Assembly: GCF_030678915.1 (NCBI RefSeq)
Contig: NZ_JAUUTZ010000001.1
Location: forward strand, 124,001-188,000
Source of the DNA: Paracoccus wurundjeri
GTDB taxonomy: Bacteria; Pseudomonadota; Alphaproteobacteria; Rhodobacterales; Rhodobacteraceae
DNA: 64,000 nucleotides
Reading direction: 5' to 3'
A program made the position numbers and the translations under genes. Below the pieces are notes generated by a model. That model made no database searches, was not told the origin of the DNA, and saw only the letters and a program-made list of their open reading frames with translations. This document shows positions 30,345 to 39,500 of the stretch, piece by piece (the stretch's first letter is position 1; each line of letters begins with the position of its first letter).

Positions 30345-32032
30345 TGGAATGGACAACCTCGAACCCGCATTGGGAGAAGCGAATTGTCGAGGGGCGATCA
30401 CTGATCCCTTGTCAGCCTCTTTTCCCGGATGAGGCCGAAGCCGCGCTGGATGAGTTCAAGGCGCTGCGGGTTGTGGACGCGCCGGGAAGCCCAACATTTG
30501 GCGAGACTGGTGACGATTGGATATTCGATTTCGTCAGGGCGATTTTCGGCGCATATGACGCGGAGGCCGGAACCCGCCGCATCAACCAATTTTTTCTATG
30601 CGTCTCGAAGAAAAACGGTAAGTCGACAATTGCTGCCGGTATCATGCTTACGGCATTGATACGCAATTGGCGGAAATCCAACGAGCTTATAATCGTCGCT
30701 CCGACGATCAAGGCAGCCAATAACAGTTTCAAGCCAGCCGCAGATATGGTTCGGGCTGACCCGCTTCTGAATTCTTCGGACGGCGGGTTTCTTCATGTCA
30801 TCGATCATCAGCGAACAATCAAACACCTGACTACAGGTGCGACCCTGACGATTTTGGCGGCTGACGCAGGAACGGTTGCCGGCAACAAGGCCGCTTTCGT
30901 GCTTGTCGATGAGTTGTGGGAGTTTGGTAAGCAATCCAAGGCGGATGCTATGATGCGCGAAGCGGCTGGAGGGCTGGTTGCTCGTCCAGAGGGCTTTCTC
31001 ATCTACATCACGACACAGGCGGACCAGCCTCCGTCTGGTGTGTTCAAAGACAAGCTTGATTATGCCCGAGACGTTCGGGATGGGAAGATCGAAGACCCGA
31101 AGTTTATGCCGGTGATTTACGAGTTCCCGCAGCCGATGCTGGACGCGGAATCATATCTTGATCCCGCAAACTGCTTCATCACCAACCCATATTTGGGGCG
31201 CACGGCTTGGGGTCCAGAGTGGATAGCTGACGAGCTCAAGAAGGAGATGGCCAAGGGCCCGGAAACCCGGAATGTGTTTCTTGCCAAGCACCTGAATGTC
31301 GAGATCGGAATGAACCTCCGGGCCAATCGCTGGCCGGGGGCGGATTTCTGGGCCAGTCGGGCCGATAAGACGCTGACGTATGAAACGCTAATGGATCGCA
31401 GCGATGTCGTTGTGATCGGTGTTGACGGAGGTGGCCTCGATGACTTGTTTGGCTTGTGCCTGCTCGGTCGTGACAAGAAAACGAAAGACTGGCTCGCATG
31501 GGGCCGGGCATGGTGCCACAAGGGCGTGCTGGAGCGCCGCAAGAGCATTGCCTCCCGGCTCCGCGATTTCGAGAGAGAGGGTTCGTTGACGATCCTTGAC
31601 GATGAGCTGGGGGATATCGCCGCCATTGTTGAGATCGCGCAGGATGTTAAGGATCGGAAGTTGCTGGCTTCGGTCGCGGCTGACCCTGCTGGACTGGGCG
31701 AGATGATCGACGCCTTGGCGGAGGTTGGGATCACGCCGGAGAATGGCCTTGTCATCGGGGCGCCGCAGGGCGGGTTCCTGATGAACGCGATCAAGACGGC
31801 TGAACGAAAGCTGGTGAACGGCACGCTCTGGCATGACGGATCGGCTCTGATGGCTTGGTGCGTTGGCAACCTCAAGATTGAGGCCACAGCGACCACCATA
31901 CGGGCAACCAAGGCCAATGCTGGGGATGCGAAGATCGACCCCGCGATGGCTTTATTCGATGCGGTTACGGTGATGAGCCGCAACCCGGAAGCGGCGAGAG
32001 AGCCGGAATATCAATTCTTCACGGTAGGCTAG
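30341..32032 (+). CDS. Terminase large subunit
   Basis: A 563-residue packaging ATPase/nuclease. The ATPase part has FLCVSKKNGKST (Walker A-like, residues about 85-96), APTIKAANNSF, and FVLVDELWEFG (Walker B). The C-terminal nuclease part shows VVIGVDGGGLDDLFGLCLLG with an early Asp, EMIDALAEVGITPENGL, and the late acidic KIDPAMALFDAVTVMSRNP. It appears complete. It would translocate DNA into a prohead, but no prohead genes remain downstream. Confidence 0.93.
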   Translation: MMEWTTSNPHWEKRIVEGRSLIPCQPLFPDEAEAALDEFKALRVVDAPGSPTFGETGDDWIFDFVRAIFGAYDAEAGTRRINQFFLCVSKKNGKSTIAAGIMLTALIRNWRKSNELIIVAPTIKAANNSFKPAADMVRADPLLNSSDGGFLHVIDHQRTIKHLTTGATLTILAADAGTVAGNKAAFVLVDELWEFGKQSKADAMMREAAGGLVARPEGFLIYITTQADQPPSGVFKDKLDYARDVRDGKIEDPKFMPVIYEFPQPMLDAESYLDPANCFITNPYLGRTAWGPEWIADELKKEMAKGPETRNVFLAKHLNVEIGMNLRANRWPGADFWASRADKTLTYETLMDRSDVVVIGVDGGGLDDLFGLCLLGRDKKTKDWLAWGRAWCHKGVLERRKSIASRLRDFEREGSLTILDDELGDIAAIVEIAQDVKDRKLLASVAADPAGLGEMIDALAEVGITPENGLVIGAPQGGFLMNAIKTAERKLVNGTLWHDGSALMAWCVGNLKIEATATTIRATKANAGDAKIDPAMALFDAVTVMSRNPEAAREPEYQFFTVG

Positions 32033-32041
32033 GAGGCCGGT

Positions 32042-32164
32042 ATGGATCGCGCCTATTCAACACTTGAGATCAAGGCGCTGGACGAGGAAGCCGGGACGAT
32101 TACCGGCATCGCCAGCACGCCTGCGACCGATCGCATGGATGACATCGTTCTGCCGGAAGGCGCG
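32042..32164 (+). pseudogene. HK97-type prohead protease, N-terminal remnant
   Basis: Starts at an ATG with AGGAGG upstream: MDRAYSTLEIKALDEEAGTI, TGIASTPATDRMDDIVLPEG. This is the conserved N terminus of HK97-family prohead proteases, but after about 40 residues similarity stops at GAAGGCGCG (32156-32164), and the frame runs on for another 50 codons in unrelated sequence before stopping at 32323. The catalytic His and Ser regions are missing. It marks the left edge of a large deletion. Confidence 0.82.
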
Positions 32165-33918
32165 ACCTGCTGGCGATCATTGCGGAGTTGTCCGCGAATG
32201 ATGGGGCGGATCAGGAGATGTTATTCGGCTGGGCGCAGAAAGTTGAAGCGGTCCTGCGCCAAGCAGAACGGCAGGTTGAGAATAGCGTTGACGAGCAAAC
32301 GCGAACCTACAATCGCATCATAGAAGAATTCGATAAGGATACGCAGGAATTCAAAGGGCTTCTCGACGATCGAGCCACCGCACAGAAAGCGCTAGATGAG
32401 GCGATCAAGTCTGGTACCGATGCGCAGGTGGCGCAGTGGAAACGAGTGATCGCCGCACAGGATGAGCAGATCGCCAAGGCCTACGAGCAGGCGCAAAAGA
32501 ACGACGAAGCGTTCCAGCGCATTGCAAAGTCGTTCGGGGTGATCGAGGGCGGCATTAAAAGTTATTCGCAGGCGATAGATTCTCTTTTCCCATCTTCCGG
32601 TAAGGGAATTCTCGACCTCATCGGACAGGCGGAAGGTACTGACAAGGGGCGCAGCTACAATGAAACCCTCGGGTATGGGGCTTATACCGGCGGCGCGGTG
32701 AATCTTACCAGCATGTCGCTCCGCGATGTTCTAGCGCTTCAAAAGCAGATACTCGATCACCCGAACAACCCCTACAATTCCTCTGCGGTTGGCCGGTATC
32801 AGATCGTCAGCAAGACGCTGCGGAGCCTGATCGGGGAATTGAACCTGTCGCTTGATGAGCAATTTACACCTGAATTGCAGGACCGTCTTGCGTTGCAATT
32901 GGTGCGCCGCCGCCAAGGACAAGGAACGTCGGGGCTCCGGAATGAATGGGAAGGTCTGCGCAATGTTCCGGACGAGGCGATTACGGCGGCATTGGGACAG
33001 CAGGTTATTCCGACTGCGGACCCTGAGATCACAAAGGCGCTGAAAGAGCAGATCAAGGAGCGCGAACGCCTCGCCGAGCAGGCAAAAAAATATGGCGAGC
33101 AACTATCTTCGAACCTCCTGACACAGCAGCAGACTGCTGCGCTTGAGAAGCAACGGGCAGAACAGATATTCGCGATTAGAACGCAGGGCCTCAGCAAGGA
33201 AGAGGAGGCATCTGCAATCGCATCCGTTAATGCGGAGTTCGAGAAGCAGCGGACGGTTATGTCTCTGGTCGCAGATGCCAAGCGTCGGAATGTTGATCTC
33301 GATCATCTCATGGCCGACAGCACGATGACTTATCGCCAGGCGATTGAAGCACTCGGAGTCGCCACCAGAGATGCCGCACTTGCGGAGTACGAACGATCCG
33401 CAGCGCTGAAAGAAGTCTCGGAGCGGCAGGCATTTGCGTCGAATATCAACGATCAAATGAAGAACGGTCTTCTCGACGCGATAGTTGCTGGCGAAGGTTT
33501 CGCGGATGTCTTGGCAAGTGTTGCTCAGATGTTGGCTAAAGCGGCGCTCCAAGCGGCGCTCTTTGGCAGTGGTCCATTCGGTGGAGGCGGCGGTAGCGGT
33601 CTATTAGGTAACCTCTTCGGAAACCTGTTCAGCTTCGACGGTGGCGGCTTTACCGGCATGGGCGGTCGCTCTGGCGGCATCGACGGAAAGGGCGGCTTTC
33701 CGGCCATCCTTCACCCGAATGAGACAGTCGTGGACCATACGCGCGGGCAGTCAGTCGGCGGTGGTTCCATGAGCATCAACGTCAACGTCGAGGGCGCGAA
33801 CGGCGACCAGCACGTCATCGCGCTTGTGCAGCAAGGCGTCCAGCAGGGCTTGGCCTCATACGACAAGGCTATGCCCGCCCGCGTCCAGCAAATCAACGCC
33901 AGCCCGCGGAAGAGATGA
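32161..33918 (+). pseudogene. Tail tape measure protein, C-terminal part (5' truncated)
   Basis: An open frame of about 585 codons in another phase from the protease remnant. It begins mid-protein (RDLLAIIAELSANDG) with no proper start or ribosome binding site, followed by a long coiled coil (residues about 15-130), a lysozyme-like insert (IGQAEGTDKGRSYNETLGYG, SAVGRYQIVSKTLRSLIGELNL), more coiled coil, a Gly-rich hinge, and a typical tape-measure C terminus (GGFPAILHPNETVVDHTRGQ). The N-terminal half and all genes between it and the protease are gone. Confidence 0.82.
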
Positions 33919-33952
33919 TGGCCCCAAAATGTAGCGTGAGCGAGATTTATAT

Positions 33953-34264
33953 TTATGTGGAGGTTACACCGAGCGCGAGAGCCACGACGCTCAGGGAGCG
34001 GTGTACCGCACGTTCGTTTTCGCCAATTGATCCCTCGCGTTGATGCCCCTGTATGGCTTTCGCCGCCTTCTTGTACACGGCAATTCGCCAGTTTTGCGAC
34101 CCGGAGACCTTATCAAAATCATCTGCCGCAATGGTCAATGCAGTAATCAAGGACTCCGTGAGTGGCATCATGATCGATGAGTTGCTCGATTCTTCGGGTG
34201 TCATAGGCGTGCTTTTCATTTGCTTAACGACCACCTTTAGCGGCCCATTCGGGTCTGGGTGCAT
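33953..34264 (-). CDS. Minus-strand moron protein A
   Basis: A 103-residue protein reading against the tail genes. MHPDPNGPLKVVVKQMKSTP then acidic and helical segments; the C-terminal half (WRIAVYKKAAKAIQGH, GSIGENERAVHRSLSVVALALGV) is alike to the gene at 35721-36029, so the two are paralogues. GGAG lies 9 bases upstream of the ATG at 34264. It occupies the gap between the tape measure remnant and the next tail gene. Likely an independently expressed cargo gene; function unknown. Confidence 0.68.
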   Translation of the reverse strand: MHPDPNGPLKVVVKQMKSTPMTPEESSNSSIMMPLTESLITALTIAADDFDKVSGSQNWRIAVYKKAAKAIQGHQREGSIGENERAVHRSLSVVALALGVTST

Positions 34265-34355
34265 GTAATTTTCTCCATCAATGCGTGTTGACGCGATGGT
34301 GACTGCATGACGGGGCCTTTGTCGAGACCCGGATTTCTAATTCGCAGGAGTGCCA

Positions 34356-34985
34356 ATGGCTCTTTCATTCCCCTATGCGCTGGATTTCCTCGCTAACTGC
34401 ATGATCGGTGAGCGTGTCCCGCTGAGATTGCAGCGCAATGATGAAATGTCCGGCAGCGGTGACGGGCGTTACTGGTCCGCTGAACTGGCGCGGCCTCTGT
34501 GGACGGCCAGCTATTCACTCTACGCTAAGCAAGAAGCACATGCCCGCGAGATGAACGCGAAGGTCTGGGGCCTCGACGGAATGAGTAAGACCATGCTCTG
34601 GGCTGACCCTAACTATCGCGGGCCGGCGTCCGGCGTGACGACAGGTCTTGGTGGCGTCAGCGTGTCCAGCGTCCGCGCGGATCGGGGGGCATTGTCGCTC
34701 ACTGGCCTGCCTGTGGGCTTCACGGTGACGGCTGGTGACTTCCTGTCTATCGCGTTCGGTACATATGTCTACTTCGGGGCGTTTGTCGAAGGCGGCACGG
34801 CTGGCGCTGGCGGCGACTTGGGTAGCCGAGAGGTGCGGCCATTCCTGCCTATGGGCATTCAGACGCAAGCCGTTGAGCTTGTCCGGCCATACTTCAAGGC
34901 AATCGTGACCGAGTATCAGCCCTTCGCCAGCACGCGCTGGCATTGGGGCGATAGCGCGTCCATCAGTATTTTGCAGCGGCCCTGA
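34356..34985 (+). CDS. Tail protein downstream of tape measure
   Basis: A 209-residue beta-rich protein: MALSFPYALDFLANCMIGER, then SAELARPLWTASYSLYAK, HAREMNAKVWGLDGM and repeated Gly/Val-rich strands. AGGAG lies 6 bases before ATG 34356. Position and composition fit a distal tail component between tape measure and tail hub. No specific function assigned. Confidence 0.7.
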   Translation: MALSFPYALDFLANCMIGERVPLRLQRNDEMSGSGDGRYWSAELARPLWTASYSLYAKQEAHAREMNAKVWGLDGMSKTMLWADPNYRGPASGVTTGLGGVSVSSVRADRGALSLTGLPVGFTVTAGDFLSIAFGTYVYFGAFVEGGTAGAGGDLGSREVRPFLPMGIQTQAVELVRPYFKAIVTEYQPFASTRWHWGDSASISILQRP

Positions 34986-34986
34986 T

Positions 34987-35610
34987 ATGAGAATACTCGC
35001 ACCCAATCTGGTCACATCCCTGCAAGCCGCACGGGATGAGGGCATCAAGCCCGTCTATTTCGTGACGATCTACGCCAAGGATCGCGATACGGGGGTGGTC
35101 TATCCAATCGGCTTCTGGTCGGGGGATGAACAGATATTCGCCAACGTCCAGACGCCGCAAGGTGGCTTGTCGTCATATTTTTTCTTCGGCGGCGTGAATT
35201 TGCAGGTTGATGGTCTGCAATATGTCATGGACCTTACCGACAATGCAGTGTCAGTTTCTGTCAGTCAGGTTGAGGAAGTTTCACAAGAGCTATTCCGTGG
35301 TTTCGATGTCCGCCTCGCCAATGTCGAGATCCACGCCACCACGCTGACTGGCGGCGCATTCACCAGCGCACCGCAGCTTGTCTGGGTCGGGATTGTCGAT
35401 GAATTGCAGATCGCCACGCCGGCAGTCGGAGGTGACGGGAATATCGGCTTCACTTGCCGGTCGGAGATCATGTCGCAGTTGACCGCGATCAACCCGGCGA
35501 AATCATCGAACGAGCATCAGAAGCGGCGCAACCCGAACGACCGCTTCAGCGAATACGCTTCGGTTATCAGTAGCCGGGACGTGCAGTGGTATTATCGCAA
35601 GGACGATTGA
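34987..35610 (+). CDS. Distal tail component
   Basis: A 207-residue protein beginning MRILAPNLVTSLQAARDEGI, followed by beta-strand-rich sequence (YFFFGGVNLQVDGLQYVMDL, VEIHATTLTGGAFTSAPQLV) and a basic C terminus with YYRKDD. It directly follows the previous tail gene (1 base apart). Probably part of the tail tip complex, comparable in position to lambda tail genes between the tape measure and host-specificity protein. Confidence 0.68.
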   Translation: MRILAPNLVTSLQAARDEGIKPVYFVTIYAKDRDTGVVYPIGFWSGDEQIFANVQTPQGGLSSYFFFGGVNLQVDGLQYVMDLTDNAVSVSVSQVEEVSQELFRGFDVRLANVEIHATTLTGGAFTSAPQLVWVGIVDELQIATPAVGGDGNIGFTCRSEIMSQLTAINPAKSSNEHQKRRNPNDRFSEYASVISSRDVQWYYRKDD

Positions 35611-35612
35611 AT

Positions 35613-35780
35613 ATGCAGAACCATCCTTTTATCCGCATCGGAAGTGAAGATTATCGCATTGAAATCGGCACGGGCGGCCTAGTCATAATCGATAACCGGC
35701 ACAAACAGAGCTGGTTACGGTCAACCCTGTTTCACGCCAAGCAGGTCGGCCGCCGCCTTAAGTGCTTTATGAACCCATAA
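35613..35780 (+). CDS. Short ORF at tail gene end, possibly truncated
   Basis: A 55-residue frame beginning MQNHPFIRIGSEDYRIEIGT and ending RRLKCFMNP. The last 20 codons lie within the 3' end of the minus-strand moron B. The N-terminal part looks like a real beta-domain start, so the gene may have been cut by insertion of the moron. Low confidence. Confidence 0.35.
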   Translation: MQNHPFIRIGSEDYRIEIGTGGLVIIDNRHKQSWLRSTLFHAKQVGRRLKCFMNP

Positions 35781-36029
35781 CTCCTCGTCGCTTCCGGTCG
35801 CCTCATGATTGTGCGTCATGAGCTCTCCACAGAGTTTCTGGTAGGCGTCAATACGCCATTCCTTTCCTGTTGCCTCGTCAGCCTTCATGGCTGCTAGTGA
35901 TGCGGACCTAGCAAGCGCTGCCATTAGGATCCTTGTCGCCGTGGGGTTCTCCCAATCTTCGGGCGATAGCCGTAGGTCAAAGAATGGGCGGCAATCCACA
36001 ACGATCTTCTTGGAAGGGTCGGGAAACAT
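35721..36029 (-). CDS. Minus-strand moron protein B (paralogue of A)
   Basis: A 102-residue protein: MFPDPSKKIVVDCRPFFDLR, then LSPEDWENPTATRILMAALA, and a C-terminal WRIDAYQKLCGELMTHNHEA plus DEELWVHKALKAAADLLGV. Shared features with protein A are MxPDP, (T/S)PE, WRI-x2-Y-x-K and the VH-x-(S/A)-L end. GGAG lies 10 bases before the ATG. It interrupts the tail operon on the opposite strand. Confidence 0.68.
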   Translation of the reverse strand: MFPDPSKKIVVDCRPFFDLRLSPEDWENPTATRILMAALARSASLAAMKADEATGKEWRIDAYQKLCGELMTHNHEATGSDEELWVHKALKAAADLLGVKQG

Positions 36030-36114
36030 GACTGATTCTCCATCGGCGGATACCCGCTCATAGTGGTACGTTGATGCGAGGGAAGTCGAGTCTTTTTATT
36101 TCAATGAGGTAGCG

Positions 36115-36540
36115 ATGCAGAGATTGTCACGTCGCGATGATTGGCGCGGTCGCTTTGCCGAGGAAATGGACAAGCAGCGCCGCGAGGCATTCGGATGGGG
36201 AACGCAGGATTGCGCTATCGGCCTTGTCGCTGGCGCGATCGAGGCAGTCAGCGGCGTTGATCTGGCAGAGCAATATCGCGGGAAATATGACGGCCCGTTC
36301 GGGGCTGTGCGTATCCTGCGCGATAGCGGCAGTCTGACGCTTGGTGACTTCGCCGCAAAGCATCTTCCGGAAATCCATCCTTCGCAGGCCCGTATTGGCG
36401 ATATAGGCATTGTTGCCGCTGACGGGCCGATTGGCGAAGCATTCTGCATCTTCGACGCCAGCAGCGTGATCGTCATGACCGAACAGGGTCACGGTCGCTT
36501 GCCGCGTGCTGACGTCATCCGGGCATTCAAGGTCGGGTAA
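36115..36540 (+). CDS. Tail-assembly peptidase-like protein (DUF6950-type)
   Basis: A 141-residue protein just before the tail hub gene, the place of the lambda K-type NlpC/P60 protein. It contains FGWGTQDCAIGLVAGAIEAV, whose Cys may be the catalytic one, and HLPEIHPSQARIGDIGIVAA with a possible His. The full NlpC triad is not certain. Four bases separate it from the hub gene. Confidence 0.6.
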   Translation: MQRLSRRDDWRGRFAEEMDKQRREAFGWGTQDCAIGLVAGAIEAVSGVDLAEQYRGKYDGPFGAVRILRDSGSLTLGDFAAKHLPEIHPSQARIGDIGIVAADGPIGEAFCIFDASSVIVMTEQGHGRLPRADVIRAFKVG

Positions 36541-36543
36541 TTC

Positions 36544-39500
36544 ATGAAAAAGCTTCTTCTTGTCACATCGGCGCTTGTTGCGCTCGGGGCCGGTCCCGCT
36601 AATGCTGGTCCTGTCGCGGCTGCGGTCGCCTGGGTGGGAAATACGATTGCAGCAGGAGGGCTTGCAGCGGCTGCGCTACAAACGGCGATCGGCATGGGCG
36701 TGTCTATGTTGGCTCAGGCTATTGGCCGGGCGCGGATGGACAAGCCAGAGATCAGCGTCAGCTTCGACGTGCAGTTCGGCGACGATCGCCCGCTTTCGTT
36801 CATCGCGGGTGACTATGTCACGGCAGGCAAGCGCAAATATATCGGCTCATGGGGCAAGAATACCCGCTTCATCACTGAGGTGGTGGAGTTGTCCGCCCTG
36901 CCGCAGCCCAGCCTTGTCGGGATGTATGTAGATGATGAGCCAGCTGAATTCACTGGCAACATATGGGGAATCAACCCGAGCGATAATCCGAACAATATTT
37001 CGACGCAGGGTGAGTACAGCCCCGGAAACCTCCCGGTTGGGTGGATGAATGCCGGTCGCGCGGTGTCGAACTACAGCGACGATGGCAACCGCATCTATGT
37101 GAAGTTTGTGAACGGCATGCAGACCGCCGCCGACCCGTACCTTGTCTGGCTGTTCAGCAGCGATCCGGACTATCCGTGGACCGCCGATATGGTCGGGACC
37201 GGTAAATCATATGCCATCATCACCACCCGCTACGACAGCGACACGCTGACCAGCTACCCGCAGTATCTGTTCCAGCCAGAAGCTTTGCCGATGTACGACA
37301 TCCGCAAGGACAGCACGGCTGGCGGGTCTGGAACGCATCGCTGGGGATCGTCCGCGACCTATGAGCCGACGCGCAACCCGGCGGTCATTGCCTATAATAT
37401 CGCCCGGGGCATCTATTTCGGCGACGAATGGGTGTTCGGCGGAAAGAACCTTGCTGCATGGCGCTTGCCTGCTGCCGAGTGGATGGCAGCGGCGAATGAA
37501 TGCGATGCCGAGGTGAACCTGGACGGCGGCGGGACGGAACCGGCCTATCGCTGCGGCATGGAAATCACCGTCGATATGGCGGCGGCGGATGTGCTGGAAG
37601 AAATCGGCAAGGCCGCGAATATGCACTTCGCCGAAGTCGGTGGCATGCTCAAGCCGATCGTGGGCCTGCCGGGCGCAGCGTCCCTGGCGTTTACCGATGA
37701 CGATATAATCATCACCGAAGGGCAGTCATACAAGCCGTTTTACCCTGTAAGTGAAACGTATAACAGCCTGTCCGCGACCTATCCCGAGCCGGGCGAGAAG
37801 TGGGCGACCAAAGACAGCCCGGAATTCATCGACGCTACCGCGACGGCTGACGATGGCGGACGCTACCTGCCGACGTCTGTCAGTTATCCGGCCGCGCCCT
37901 ACGGCAAGCAGGTTCAGCGGTTGCAGCGGGCGCAGATGCAGGACTTCCGCCGCTTCCGCCGTCACCAATTCCACCTGCCACCCGACGCTTATGCCTTGGA
38001 GCCGGGCGTTGACATGGTGTCGTGGACCAGCGAGCGCAACGGCTATATCAACAAACTGTTCGTGGTCGAGAGCGTCAGCAAGACGCCGGGCATGAATGTG
38101 CTTGTCGGCCTGCGCGAAGTGGATCCTTCCGATTATGATTGGTCGAGCGATTTCGAGCAGCCGATCGATATCATCGCGCCGGTTAATCCGATCCCGTTCA
38201 CGCAGCCGATCAACGGCCTGACTGTCACGCCTGCAATCGTGAAGGACAACGCCAGCGCCGATCGCCGCCCGGCTATCCTTGTGCAATGCACTGGCGATGA
38301 GGCTGGCGTCACCGATATCCAGATCGAAGGACGGGTTCAGGGCGAGCCTGTCACCATCACGACGACGCGCAAATTCGCGGAGCCGTTCGGCTGGTATTTG
38401 CTCGATGTGGTGCCGCTGACGGTCTATGAGGTCCGGGCGCGGCTGCTGTCGAACCTGACGCCTAAGTCGCAGTGGTCCACATGGCTGACGGTCACGACGC
38501 CTGACGTGCGCCTGCAATGGGCCGATCTGGCCGAGGAAATCGAGCAGGCCGTGCAGGACGCGCAGGATCATGCTGATGAAGTCGCGCAGCAGATACAGGA
38601 CGAACGCGATCGAGCAATGGCCGTTGAGGCCGCGCTTGAGGCTGCGGTTGACGGCCTGAATACCGAGGTCGATGGCGTTCAGAGCGATCTTAACAATGCC
38701 GTCACCACGATCAACAATGAGATCACGGACGTCCGCAATGACCTGAATACCGAGATTGATCAGGTCTATGTTGATTTTCAGGCGGCAGACGAGGGCATTC
38801 AGACGCAAGTTGATCTGCTGGCGCTGCAAGTCAGCAACACGTCATATATCCGCACCACTGACGGCGATAACGGCATCGGCCAGTGGACCGCCTTAACCGG
38901 CGCGGCAACGCCGACAACGGCGAGCTTCGTCCCCCCGGGCCAAACGGGAAACAGCATCGTCGTTTCAGCCCCTGGCGCATACGAGCAGCCCTATTACTCC
39001 GGCATCAGCATGAACGGGACTGTGTTCCGTATCCGTGGCTGGGTGAACGTTGCGGTGGGTTCGACGGGTCGCGTTGCTATTGTCGGGTCCACGCCGGGGA
39101 ATGGCCCGGGCGGCGAAACCGTTCTCGCGCAGACTGATCCGATCACCGGCGGCTGGCAGCAGATTGACATGCAGTTCACGGTCGGGGTCGACACGGAAGA
39201 ATGGGCGCCGGCGTTCCTCGTTGACACTGGGGTTATGCGGTTCTGGCGTGTTCGGCTTGAGGATTATTCCGCTGCGGCCAATCTCGAAGCTGCGATTGAC
39301 GCCAATGCGCAGGCGATCATCACGGAAACGCAGGCCCGCGTGCAGATGGGTCTGGACCTGACCGCATCCTATGAAGCGGCAGACAGCAACCTGCAAGCCG
39401 GGATCACGTCGAACACGGTAGCAATCGCCGATGAGGAAGCCGCGCGGATTGCGGATATCGAACGTTTGGAGGCCCGCAGTGGTCTGGGCAACCTGATCAA

